A DNA stretch of 6,470 nt from Syntrophobacteria bacterium (GCA_029289015.1 JARFUL010000247.1:1-6470); one strand, 5' to 3'. Positions 1-6,277 are shown, numbered from the stretch's first letter. A program made the numbers and translations. The notes: a model not told the origin generated them from the sequence alone.

Positions 1-72
1 ATCCTCTGAGTTTCTAGAAATATTCGAGCATCTCTATTGCGATACACCTCTCACATCCCATTAACAATCCTA
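1..72. other. AT-rich stretch downstream of the CPBP gene; no gene seen
   Basis: This edge segment is clearly richer in A/T than the genes beside it and carries no supportable coding region. A 10-bp palindrome, TTTCTAGAAA, lies at 11-20, but it has no partner signal and no T tract that would make it a terminator for the minus-strand gene. The gene that would follow in the CPBP direction lies outside the window. Confidence 0.4.
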
Positions 73-876
73 CTAACCAATATACACCACATACACCACA
101 ACCCCAAACACCGTCAAATCCGCGAACACGTGCACCACCCACACCGCGAGCATCCCCCCGGAGCGCCTGCGTATGTAGCCCATCATCAGGCCGTAGGCAA
201 AGGCCATGCCCACCCCGAGCCACCCGTTCGGGAACCCCTTTTCATAGTGCGCGATGCCGAAGAGCGCGGCCTGCAGCGCGATTGAGACCCACCCCGGGCC
301 GAACGCGCTCTCCAGGGACTCCATTACCGTTCCCCTGAAGACCGCCTCCTCCATCGCGGCGTTGGAAAGGGCAAACCCCATGCCGGAAAGGCAGAGCGCC
401 CAGATCTCCGTGCGGGGGAGATTCGCGGTGTGGATGCCTATGTCCGGCGTAAGGAGAAGGTACCAAAGCACAAGGGCCGCGGATGAGACAATAACGGTGA
501 TGGCCGCGAAGATGCGGACATCTTTGCCGAACCCGCCCGCGACGAGCCACCTTACGGACCTTCTGAGACGCGGGACCGCGGACACGATCGCGGAGTAGCC
601 AAGAAGCGGCAGCAGAATATCGAAGGGCCAGGCCTCGAGGCCCGGGAGCACGAGCTTCTTCAGGGCAAGAAGGAGACAGATAAGGGAAAGGTGCACCTGC
701 TGGACGAGACCCAAGAGCATGGAAAGGGCCAGCAAGCCCGATAGAAAAGCAACCGCGGGGAGAGGGCCCCTTTCGGGGAAGAGGAAGGCCGCGGACAGGG
801 CGCAGACGCACGCGAGCGCGACAAGGTGCCGCGCGAATTTTGGACCCTTTTTCGCGCTCGCGGATTCCCCTGCCAT
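73..876 (-). CDS. CPBP-family intramembrane metalloprotease (CAAX protease/Abi superfamily)
   Basis: This 267-residue, very hydrophobic protein has about eight predicted membrane segments and so should sit in the inner membrane. All three family motifs are visible in the C-terminal half: EExxxR at E176-E177...R181 (in MEEAVFRG), FxxxH at F206-H210 (FGIAHY), and HxxxD at H249-D253 (HVFAD). In this superfamily the glutamates and histidines form the zinc/catalytic centre of membrane-embedded proteases such as Rce1; bacterial members have varied or unknown substrates, including some linked to bacteriocin immunity. Residues 1-15 are a short basic cytoplasmic tail. The ATG at 876 is the only plausible start, but it has no good Shine-Dalgarno sequence: a GGAGGAG at the end of radA (896-902) is 19 nt away, so translation may depend on coupling to radA. 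The gene ends with two adjacent TAG stops (70-75). The family call is firm; the substrate is unknown. Confidence 0.9.
   Translation of the reverse strand: MAGESASAKKGPKFARHLVALACVCALSAAFLFPERGPLPAVAFLSGLLALSMLLGLVQQVHLSLICLLLALKKLVLPGLEAWPFDILLPLLGYSAIVSAVPRLRRSVRWLVAGGFGKDVRIFAAITVIVSSAALVLWYLLLTPDIGIHTANLPRTEIWALCLSGMGFALSNAAMEEAVFRGTVMESLESAFGPGWVSIALQAALFGIAHYEKGFPNGWLGVGMAFAYGLMMGYIRRRSGGMLAVWVVHVFADLTVFGVVVYVVYIG
82..99. repeat. Tandem 9-bp duplication at the 3' end of the CPBP gene
   Basis: The unit ATACACCAC occurs twice head to tail (82-90 and 91-99). Read on the minus strand it encodes the repeated tripeptide Val-Val-Tyr near the C-terminus of the CPBP protein, a few residues before the stop. 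It looks like a small replication-slippage duplication and keeps the reading frame. Confidence 0.6.
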
Positions 877-886
877 GACCGGGAGC

Positions 887-2242
887 CTAAAAGAGCTCCT
901 CCACCGCGTCCGCGAGGGTGGCCACCGCGACTATCTCAACACCCCTGACCCTCCTGGCCTCTTCCAGGCCGGCCCTGGGTATTACCGCGCGTTTGAACCC
1001 CAGCCTCGCGGCCTCCTTGACCCGCAGCTCGGTGCGGGCCACGGGCCGAACCTCCCCCGAGAGGGCCACCTCTCCGATGAGCACCGTGCCCTCGCCCACC
1101 GGCCTCTTCAAAAGCGCGGAGCATATGGCCGCGGCCACGCCCAGGTCGACCCCGGGCCCGTCGACGCGTATGCCGCCCGCGGCCTTGAGGAACAGATCGT
1201 AGCCCGCGAGGTTGAGCCCGGCTCTCCGCTCTATCACCGCGGCGAGTACGTTGAGCCTGTTCAGCTCCACCCCCACGGCCACCCTGCGGGGCACCGCGAG
1301 GGAGCTGGGGGAGACCAGGGCCTGGATCTCCACGAGAAGCGGCCTTGTGCCCTCCAAACACGCGACCACCGCGGAGCCCGAGACCTGGGTGTCTCTCTCG
1401 GTGAGGAAGAGCCTGGAGGGGTCGTCCACCACCGCGAGCCCGCGGCCGGTCATCTCGAAGACCCCTATCTCGCTTATGGGGCCGAACCGGTTCTTCACCG
1501 CGCGGATCACCCTGAAGGGCTGGCCCCCCTCGCCCTCGAAGTAGAGCACCGTGTCCACCATGTGCTCCAGCACCTTGGGGCCCGCGATCGCGCCCTCCTT
1601 GGTCACGTGGCCCACCATGATGAGCGGGATGCCCCTGGCCTTGGCCGCGGCCACGAGCAGCGCGCCGCACTCCCGGATCTGCGCGACGGACCCGGGCGCG
1701 GAGGACATATCGGCCCTCTGCATGGTCTGGATGGAGTCCACCGCGCAGAGCGCAAAAGAGCGCTTCATCAGCGCGTCGGCCACCCGGGCCGCGTCGGTCT
1801 CCGCGGCCACCAGGAGCTCCGGGCTCACCGCGCCCAGCCTCTGGCCCCGCATGCGCACCTGGGAGGGGGACTCCTCCCCCGTGACGTAGAGGGTGGTGAG
1901 GCCCCGTGAGGCCAGGCTCCCCAGGGCCTGGAGAACAATGGTGGACTTGCCTATGCCCGGGTCGCCCCCCAGGAGCACCACCCCCCCGGATATGAAGCCT
2001 CCCCCCAGGACCCTGTCCAGCTCCGATATCCCGGTGGAGAGCCTTTTCAGCGCGGTCTCGTCCACCTCGGTGAGCGGCACCGCGTCAAGGGGCGCTCCCG
2101 GGGCCGCGACCCTCTGGGCCGGGGCCTCCTCAACCAGGGTGTTCCATTTCAAACACCCCGGGCACCTGCCCTCCCAGCGGGGGGAGACCTGCCCGCAGGA
2201 GCTGCACACAAAGACCGGCTTCATCTTCTTGCCCTTGGCCAT
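887..2242 (-). CDS. radA: DNA repair protein RadA/Sms (RecA-like branch-migration helicase)
   Basis: This is a complete 451-residue bacterial RadA, close to the usual length of about 455-460. A four-cysteine zinc finger (C13, C16, C27, C30) opens the protein. A RecA-like ATPase core follows, with Walker A GGDPGIGKST (92-101), a Walker B region ending in VDS (168-170), and the RadA-specific KNRFG motif (250-254). The C-terminal third is the Lon-protease-like domain, including the stretch around VDLGVAAAI (365-373), which in RadA has a structural and DNA-binding role rather than a proteolytic one. Known family members extend heteroduplex DNA during homologous recombination and process recombination intermediates alongside RecA. 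The ATG at 2242 gives the normal start just ahead of the zinc finger; its ribosome binding site is weak (purine-rich GAGAG about 9 nt upstream). Its stop is 10 nt from the CPBP start, suggesting one transcript. All key residues are present. Confidence 0.97.
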   Translation of the reverse strand: MAKGKKMKPVFVCSSCGQVSPRWEGRCPGCLKWNTLVEEAPAQRVAAPGAPLDAVPLTEVDETALKRLSTGISELDRVLGGGFISGGVVLLGGDPGIGKSTIVLQALGSLASRGLTTLYVTGEESPSQVRMRGQRLGAVSPELLVAAETDAARVADALMKRSFALCAVDSIQTMQRADMSSAPGSVAQIRECGALLVAAAKARGIPLIMVGHVTKEGAIAGPKVLEHMVDTVLYFEGEGGQPFRVIRAVKNRFGPISEIGVFEMTGRGLAVVDDPSRLFLTERDTQVSGSAVVACLEGTRPLLVEIQALVSPSSLAVPRRVAVGVELNRLNVLAAVIERRAGLNLAGYDLFLKAAGGIRVDGPGVDLGVAAAICSALLKRPVGEGTVLIGEVALSGEVRPVARTELRVKEAARLGFKRAVIPRAGLEEARRVRGVEIVAVATLADAVEELF

Positions 2243-2341
2243 TCTACGGTTCTCTCTTCCTCTCTTCGGATATGTCGCGGCCCAGCCCCAAAGCCTGTTG
2301 AACTCATCTCGTCATGGCGCGTGAAGACCAGGATACCCGAA

Positions 2342-2380
2342 ACCCGGGGCCGCCACAACCCCCTGGTCCGGGTCCTTTTT
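2342..2380 (+). terminator. Terminator-like hairpin with T5, no upstream plus-strand gene
   Basis: ACCCGG (2342-2347) pairs with CCGGGT (2368-2373). With one bulged G the stem continues as GCC (2349-2351) against GGT (2365-2367). The 3' arm is followed by CC and TTTTT (2376-2380). Read on the plus strand this has the form of an intrinsic terminator. The only gene to its left is radA on the opposite strand, so it would stop antisense or small-RNA transcription rather than an mRNA. Confidence 0.4.
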
Positions 2381-2388
2381 AGCCCTTA

Positions 2389-2406
2389 CGCGACAACTCC
2401 GTCGCG
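2389..2406. other. Small GC-rich hairpin
   Basis: CGCGAC (2389-2394) and GTCGCG (2401-2406) form a perfect 6-bp stem with a 6-nt loop. It lies between the two terminator-like hairpins and has no T tract. It may be part of a larger structured region or a chance feature of GC-rich DNA. Confidence 0.3.
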
Positions 2407-2422
2407 CGCCCGCGCCAAAGGC

Positions 2423-2452
2423 AAAGGCCCTTCTGAATGAAAAGGCCTTTTT
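2423..2452 (+). terminator. Second terminator-like hairpin ending in T5
   Basis: AAAGGCC (2423-2429) pairs with GGCCTTT (2444-2450) across a 14-nt loop, and the T run continues to 2452. The 3' arm itself lies in a perfect 12-bp palindrome, AAAAGGCCTTTT (2440-2451), so alternative pairings are possible. It sits about 45 nt upstream of the PHP promoter, where it could insulate that promoter from read-through coming from the radA antisense side. No gene that it would terminate is visible. Confidence 0.4.
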
Positions 2453-2490
2453 ACCTGCAAAATGTGGCTGGCGAACGGCCTTGAATCATT

Positions 2491-2502
2491 CGGGTTAACC
2501 CG
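2491..2502. promoter_or_regulatory. Perfect 12-bp palindrome over the -35 box (candidate operator)
   Basis: CGGGTTAACCCG is its own reverse complement. It covers the whole predicted -35 hexamer (2495-2500) of the PHP-MBL promoter, a position where a bound dimeric repressor would block RNA polymerase. The protein that would bind is unknown; the LysR regulator in this window would normally prefer a T-N11-A site, which this is not. Confidence 0.4.
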
Positions 2503-2523
2503 GAGCCCAAGTTGAGGTATAAT
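2495..2523 (+). promoter_or_regulatory. Sigma70-type promoter for the PHP-MBL pair
   Basis: The -10 hexamer is a perfect TATAAT (2518-2523). At an ideal 17-bp spacing lies TTAACC (2495-2500), which matches four of six -35 consensus bases. Transcription would begin near 2530, leaving a leader of about 30 nt before the PHP start codon. This is the best-formed promoter in the window. Confidence 0.7.
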
Positions 2524-2560
2524 TAAGTCTCATTCACCATTAGACGGAGTTTTTCTTCAG

Positions 2561-3409
2561 ATGATCGACCTCCACACCCACTCCACCGCGTCGGACGGCT
2601 CCCTGACCCCCGGGGAGCTGGCCGAGGAGGCGGACAGCATCGGCCTCACCGCAGTAGCCCTCACCGACCACGACACCGTGGACGGCCTCCCGGAGTTCAT
2701 GGCCGCGGCCGAAAGGCTCGGGTTCGAGGGGGTGCGCGGCGTGGAGTTGAGCGCCCAGTTCCCCCTGGGCACCATGCACCTCCTGGGCTACTTCATCCGG
2801 CCCCGCGACGGCTCCCTGGCCAACTCTCTGGCGGAACTGAAAGAGGCCCGCAGGGAGCGCAACCCCCGGATCATCGCGCGGCTAAACGACCTGGGGATAC
2901 CGCTCACCATGGACGAGGTGGAGGAGCTCGCGGGCCCCGGGCAGATAGGCCGCCCCCACATAGCCAGGGCCCTGGTCAACATGAAGGTCGCCAGGAGCAT
3001 AAACGAGGCCTTCCATCGGCTGCTGAAAAGGGGCCGCGCGGCATACGTGGAGAAGTTCAGGTACTCCCCCGAGAAGTCCATCGCGATCATCCGCCAGGCC
3101 GGGGGAATCGCGTCCCTGGCCCACCCCAAGACCCTGGAGGTGACAAACCGCCGGCTCCCGGGTATCTTAAAGGAGCTTAGAGCCTTGGGACTGAGCGCGC
3201 TGGAGGCCTACTACCCAGACCACTCCCCGGAAGAGACCTCCTTTTACATCCGCACCGCGAAGCGTCTCGGCCTTGTGGTTTCCGGGGGAACGGACTTCCA
3301 CGGCGCGCTGAAGGACCAGATACGGCTCGGGGTGGGCCGCTCGAACAGCCATATACCCGACAGCGTGCTCTCGGAGCTGAAGGAGAGATGGGTAAAGGAG
3401 AACGGCTGA
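2561..3409 (+). CDS. PHP-domain phosphoesterase, YciV/RNase AM (nucleoside-bisphosphate phosphatase) type
   Basis: The 282-residue protein matches the PHP fold throughout: DLHTHS with H5 and H7, then D12; TDHD at 35-38; GVE at 60-62; H73; RPH at 131-133; AHP at 187-189; and TDFH at 244-247. These are the expected metal-binding positions for a two- or three-metal phosphoesterase. The helical stretch between about residues 95 and 170 corresponds to the insertion seen in the YciV/CV1693 group. Characterised relatives remove phosphate from 3',5'-nucleoside bisphosphates such as pAp, and E. coli YciV (RNase AM) also trims 5' ends of rRNAs; which activity applies here cannot be told from sequence. 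Length is near that of E. coli YciV (about 293). There is no signal peptide, so it should be cytoplasmic. The ATG follows a GGAG (2546-2549) at a slightly long 11-nt spacing. The MBL gene follows at once. Confidence 0.88.
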   Translation: MIDLHTHSTASDGSLTPGELAEEADSIGLTAVALTDHDTVDGLPEFMAAAERLGFEGVRGVELSAQFPLGTMHLLGYFIRPRDGSLANSLAELKEARRERNPRIIARLNDLGIPLTMDEVEELAGPGQIGRPHIARALVNMKVARSINEAFHRLLKRGRAAYVEKFRYSPEKSIAIIRQAGGIASLAHPKTLEVTNRRLPGILKELRALGLSALEAYYPDHSPEETSFYIRTAKRLGLVVSGGTDFHGALKDQIRLGVGRSNSHIPDSVLSELKERWVKENG

Positions 3410-3411
3410 GC

Positions 3412-4176
3412 ATGGGGACCTTCAGGCTCGTCACCCTGGGAACGGGCACCGGTATCCCCGGGCCGCGCAGGCCCCCCGCGCACCTCGTGGTGGCCGGAGA
3501 CCGGATGGTTTTGATGGACACCGGCCCCGGCACCCTTTGGCAGCTCGCGGATGCGGGGGTCGAGTTCCAGGATATTGACGTGGTGCTCTACTCCCACCTC
3601 CACCCGGACCACTTCTCGGGTTTCGTGCCCTTCATGTTCGCGTCCCGCTCGCCGGAGTTCGGCAGAAGTTCACCGGTTCTCGTGGTGGGGCCCGAGGGGC
3701 TGATGGACGCGTACCAGGGGCTCAGGACGGTGTTCGGCAGCTGGATAGAGCTTCCCGGGGACATGCTGGAGATGAGGGAGCTCAGCCTGAGTGGCGCGGA
3801 CGGGTTCAACGCGGGGGACCTGAGGATAGACTCCCTGCCCGTGGACCATTCCGACGGCCTGGGGTTCCGGCTGACCTTCCGCGAAAGGGTGCTGGCCTAC
3901 TCCGGCGACTCCGGCTACTCGGAAAACCTCGTGGCCCTGGCGAAGGACGCGGACCTCTTTCTGTGCGAGTGCGCAATGCCCGACCACCAGCCGGTCCCCA
4001 TGCACCTGACCCCTAAGACCGCGGGCCGCGCGGCGGGGGCCGCGCGCGCCAAGAGGCTGGTCCTCACCCATCTCTACCCCGTGGTGGACCCTGGGGACGC
4101 GGAGCTTCTGGCCGCGAAGGAGTCCGGGGTTGAGACCACGGTGGCCCGAGACCTCGAGGTATTCGACATAGGGTAA
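3412..4176 (+). CDS. MBL-fold metallo-hydrolase of the RNase Z superfamily, without exosite arm
   Basis: Counting from the ATG at 3412 the protein has 254 residues. It shows the metallo-beta-lactamase signature HLHPDH (62-67), a VDHS histidine (146), the SGDS aspartate (166), HLTP (198-201) and LTHLYP (histidine 220): a full set of ligands for two metals. The order and the GTGTGIPGP opening resemble the RNase Z/ElaC group (COG1234). However, only 20 residues separate H146 from D166, where true tRNase Z carries the long flexible exosite arm, so tRNA 3' processing is not supported. A general phosphodiesterase or hydrolase role is safer. An earlier in-frame ATG at 3388 overlaps the PHP gene, but its GGAG is only 2 nt away. 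The ATG at 3412 has AAAGGAG (3394-3400) 11 nt upstream and sits 2 nt after the PHP stop, so I prefer it. Translation is probably coupled to the PHP gene. Cytoplasmic. Confidence 0.85.
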   Translation: MGTFRLVTLGTGTGIPGPRRPPAHLVVAGDRMVLMDTGPGTLWQLADAGVEFQDIDVVLYSHLHPDHFSGFVPFMFASRSPEFGRSSPVLVVGPEGLMDAYQGLRTVFGSWIELPGDMLEMRELSLSGADGFNAGDLRIDSLPVDHSDGLGFRLTFRERVLAYSGDSGYSENLVALAKDADLFLCECAMPDHQPVPMHLTPKTAGRAAGAARAKRLVLTHLYPVVDPGDAELLAAKESGVETTVARDLEVFDIG

Positions 4177-4220
4177 CCCCCATTGCCTGATACCCTGGCT
4201 GACACGTCAAAACCATTACA

Positions 4221-4257
4221 GGCTCCTGCCCATGAGGCAGGGCCCAAACCGTTTTTT
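4221..4257 (+). terminator. Probable terminator after the PHP-MBL pair
   Basis: GGC (4221-4223) plus CCTGCC (4225-4230) pair with GGCAGG (4236-4241) plus GCC (4242-4244), giving nine base pairs with one bulged T and a 5-nt loop. Six T (4252-4257) follow, but 7 nt after the stem, which is further than in a textbook intrinsic terminator. The sequence TCAAAA (4207-4212) could also pair with TTTTGA (4254-4259) and enclose the hairpin, hiding the T run. It is placed about 45 nt after the MBL stop. Confidence 0.45.
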
Positions 4258-4258
4258 G

Positions 4259-4297
4259 AACGCGCACGCGTTTCCCTTCATGCCCCCTCTTGGGGGC
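4259..4297. other. Two further hairpins upstream of the CNNM gene
   Basis: AACGCG (4259-4264) faces CGCGTT (4267-4272) across only 2 nt, so in RNA the innermost pair would have to open. GCCCCC (4282-4287) pairs with GGGGGC (4292-4297) across a 4-nt TCTT loop, a very stable stem with no T tract after it. Together with the hairpin at 4221-4244 they make three stems in under 80 nt ahead of a gene that starts with TTG. I cannot recognise a known riboswitch in them. Confidence 0.35.
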
Positions 4298-4335
4298 CGG
4301 AGGGCGGCTTAGGATTTTAAACCCGGGAGGTTAAG

Positions 4336-5358
4336 TTGTTTGCCCTCGTTATTACCGTGGCCATAGTGATAGGGGTCTCTTTCATGTGTTCCCTTCTCGA
4401 GGCGGTGCTCCTTTCCACCAGGCCCGCCGCGCTCGAGGCCGCGGAGAAACCGAAGAAAAAGGCCGCGGCCAAGTTAATGGAGCTCAGGTCCAACCTGGAG
4501 CGTCCCATCTCCGCCATACTCATAGCCAACACCATCGCGAACACCGCGGGCGCCACGGTGGCCGGCGCGCTGGCGCTCGCTATTCTGGGCGACAGGTGGA
4601 TGGCCTGTTTCTCGTTCTTTTTGACCCTGGGAATCCTCTTCATCTCCGAGATTCTTCCCAAGACCCTGGGCGCGCTCCACTGGAGGTTCTTCTGGCCCGT
4701 CCTCACCCCGGTGCTCGACCTCCTGGTCAAGATCCTCGCGCCGGGGGTGTGGCTCTGCCAGAAGTTTGCGCTGCTCCTCGGCGCGGGCAAGCCAAAGAAG
4801 GGCCCCTCGGAGTCGGAGGTCCTGGGCCTCGTCCGGCTGGCCGCGAAGATGGACGCGGTGAGCGCGTTCGAGAGGTCCCTCATCGAGAGGGTCTTCCAGC
4901 TCGACAGGGTCACTGCAAGGGACATCATGACCCCCCGCACCGTGGTGGCCGGACTCGAGGACTCGAATACTGTGGAAGAGTCCCGGAAAGAGGCCGTGGG
5001 GTGGGGCTTCAGCCGGTTGCCTGTCTGGTCCGGGGACCGGGAGAACGTGGTGGGCTATCTATATGTGCCCGATCTTTGGTCAAAAGAGGCTGAAGAGAGG
5101 CTTGGCGAGCCGGTGAGTGCGATCATGCGCCCCGTGGCCTTCCTCCCGGAGACCGTGCGGGGCGACACGCTGCTGGAGAGGCTTTTGGAGACGAGAAGCC
5201 ACATCGCCATGGTGGTGGACGAGTATGGGGGGCTCTCGGGCCTGGTGACCCTGGAGGACGTGATAGAGGAGCTGGTGGGTCGGGAGATCGTGGGGGAGAC
5301 CGACCTCGCGGTGGACATGCAGGAGCTGGCCAGGAGAAGGGGCAAACTCAAGGTTTGA
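4336..5358 (+). CDS. CNNM/DUF21 membrane protein with a CBS-domain pair (CorC/HlyC-like 'hemolysin' family)
   Basis: This 340-residue protein begins with a DUF21/CNNM transmembrane domain (about 1-145). It contains the conserved ANTIANT-type helix (64-70) and the signature SEILPKTLG (104-112). A linker leads to two CBS domains: the first from about 191 (TARDIMTPR) to 250, the second from about 258 to 316, with VDEYGG (294-299) and TLEDVIEELVG (305-315). Relatives are implicated in Mg2+/Co2+ export or magnesium homeostasis, with the CBS pair sensing nucleotides; the name 'hemolysin' is historical. The chain stops about 25 residues after CBS2, so the usual C-terminal CorC_HlyC domain is absent, making this the short form. 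The start is TTG: GGGAGG (4325-4330) lies 5 nt upstream, and the next Met (codon 17, 4384) would cut the first membrane helix. No clear promoter was found in the 159-nt gap before it. Confidence 0.9.
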   Translation: MFALVITVAIVIGVSFMCSLLEAVLLSTRPAALEAAEKPKKKAAAKLMELRSNLERPISAILIANTIANTAGATVAGALALAILGDRWMACFSFFLTLGILFISEILPKTLGALHWRFFWPVLTPVLDLLVKILAPGVWLCQKFALLLGAGKPKKGPSESEVLGLVRLAAKMDAVSAFERSLIERVFQLDRVTARDIMTPRTVVAGLEDSNTVEESRKEAVGWGFSRLPVWSGDRENVVGYLYVPDLWSKEAEERLGEPVSAIMRPVAFLPETVRGDTLLERLLETRSHIAMVVDEYGGLSGLVTLEDVIEELVGREIVGETDLAVDMQELARRRGKLKV

Positions 5359-6277
5359 CCGGTCCCCCTCCAGGCTCTGCATAGTTCCCCGAATGTCCAA
5401 AGAGCGTGTCCAAGAAAGCCCTCTTGAGCGGCGTGAGCACCCTGTCCTTCCGCATGACGATTGAGAGGTATTCCGGCTCGAAGAGATGGTTGAGATAGAT
5501 GAACCTGAGCCTCCGGTTCTTCAGCCCTATCAGGTCTTTCACCACGGTGGCGAAGGATATGCCCAGCCCCATCTCAACGTAGAGTGAGCTCAGCTCGACG
5601 TTGGAAGACTCCATGATCACGCGGTAGGTGAGGCCCGACTCCGAAAGGAGCTCCTCCAGCCTCGTGCGGCCGGCGTGGGTCCGGTCCTTGGGGGGCAAAA
5701 TCAGCGGGTACTGGGCGATCCGGTCTATGGTGACCTCCCTTACCCTGTTGAGGGGATGGCCCTCGGGCGCCATGAGCACCGTCTGGACCTCCCTGAAGCG
5801 GAGCGCATTCATATCATTGGGAACCAACGACTCGAGCGCGACCCCCAGGTCAACGTCCCCGTCCCTTACCAGCCCAATGACGGACCTCTGGTCCCTGTCT
5901 AGCACCGTGAGCTCCGCCAGGGGAAACTCGGCCATGTAGCTCTTGAGTATCCCCGGAAACAGATGGTAGAGCGTGGTAAAGGGCGCGGCTATCTTGAGCC
6001 TGCCCCTCTTGAACCCCCTCAGATCGCTCAGCTCCTCCCTGAGGGACTCCACCTCTATGAACAACGACTCGGCAAACCTGAAGAGCCTCTCCCCGGCCTG
6101 GGTCATCCTGAGCTTTTTTCTCCCTATTCTATGGAGCAGCCTGCACCCGAGCTCCTCCTCCAGCGCCTTTACCTGCTGGCTCAGCGCAGACTGGGTGCGG
6201 AACGTGGCCTGCGCGGCCCTGGTGAAGCTCCCCAGCTTGGCCACGTGGTAGAATCCCTTCAGCTGCTGAATCTCCAT
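5348..6277 (-). CDS. LysR-family transcriptional regulator (CysB/Cbl-like architecture)
   Basis: The 309-residue protein has a normal LysR layout. An N-terminal winged helix-turn-helix spans about 2-60, with SFTRAAQ (17-23) and TQSALSQQVKALEEELG (28-44). A linker helix follows to about 90, then a periplasmic-binding-protein-like effector domain (about 93-295), including GDVDLGVA (140-147) and the VEMGLGIS segment (234-241). The recognition helix and the TQSALSQQ wording resemble the CysB/Cbl branch, but the inducer cannot be deduced. An in-frame TAA 12 nt before the ATG fixes the start. There is no Shine-Dalgarno sequence: the upstream bases are AT-only apart from one G and one C. The gene is divergent from the partial gene at the right edge, which is its most likely target along with its own promoter. 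Its stop lies inside the CNNM gene, an 11-nt convergent overlap (5348-5358). Confidence 0.95.
   Translation of the reverse strand: MEIQQLKGFYHVAKLGSFTRAAQATFRTQSALSQQVKALEEELGCRLLHRIGRKKLRMTQAGERLFRFAESLFIEVESLREELSDLRGFKRGRLKIAAPFTTLYHLFPGILKSYMAEFPLAELTVLDRDQRSVIGLVRDGDVDLGVALESLVPNDMNALRFREVQTVLMAPEGHPLNRVREVTIDRIAQYPLILPPKDRTHAGRTRLEELLSESGLTYRVIMESSNVELSSLYVEMGLGISFATVVKDLIGLKNRRLRFIYLNHLFEPEYLSIVMRKDRVLTPLKRAFLDTLFGHSGNYAEPGGGPVKP

Noticed and set aside
1..130. AT-rich left edge as a mobile-element junction
   Set aside because: There is no terminal inverted repeat, target duplication, integrase or tRNA fragment; the composition change alone at a gene end is common.
936..1670. A 244-codon minus-strand frame inside radA
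   Set aside because: It is a second frame of radA with Arg/Gly-rich low-complexity translation; radA itself is complete and conserved.
719..1909. A 396-codon plus-strand open frame opposite radA and the CPBP gene
   Set aside because: It is antisense to two well-conserved genes, is rich in His, Arg, Gly and Pro as expected from the complement of GC-rich codons, and shows no domain.
2314..2382. A 22-codon ORF beginning ATGGCGCGT that ends in the T run of the first hairpin
   Set aside because: It has no Shine-Dalgarno sequence, a proline-rich translation, and would be folded into the hairpin; it is more likely chance.
2468..2485. Possible sigma54 promoter (TGGC...TTGA)
   Set aside because: The spacing between the GG and the downstream element is off by one and the GC dinucleotide is missing; a good sigma70-type promoter lies just downstream.
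3412..4176. Calling the MBL protein tRNase Z (rnz/elaC)
   Set aside because: The interval between the third histidine motif and the metal-bridging aspartate is only 20 residues, leaving no exosite arm for tRNA binding, and the protein is about 50 residues shorter than tRNase Z.
4386..5093. A 235-codon plus-strand frame inside the CNNM gene
   Set aside because: It is an out-of-frame shadow of the CNNM gene with low-complexity Arg/Gly/His composition.
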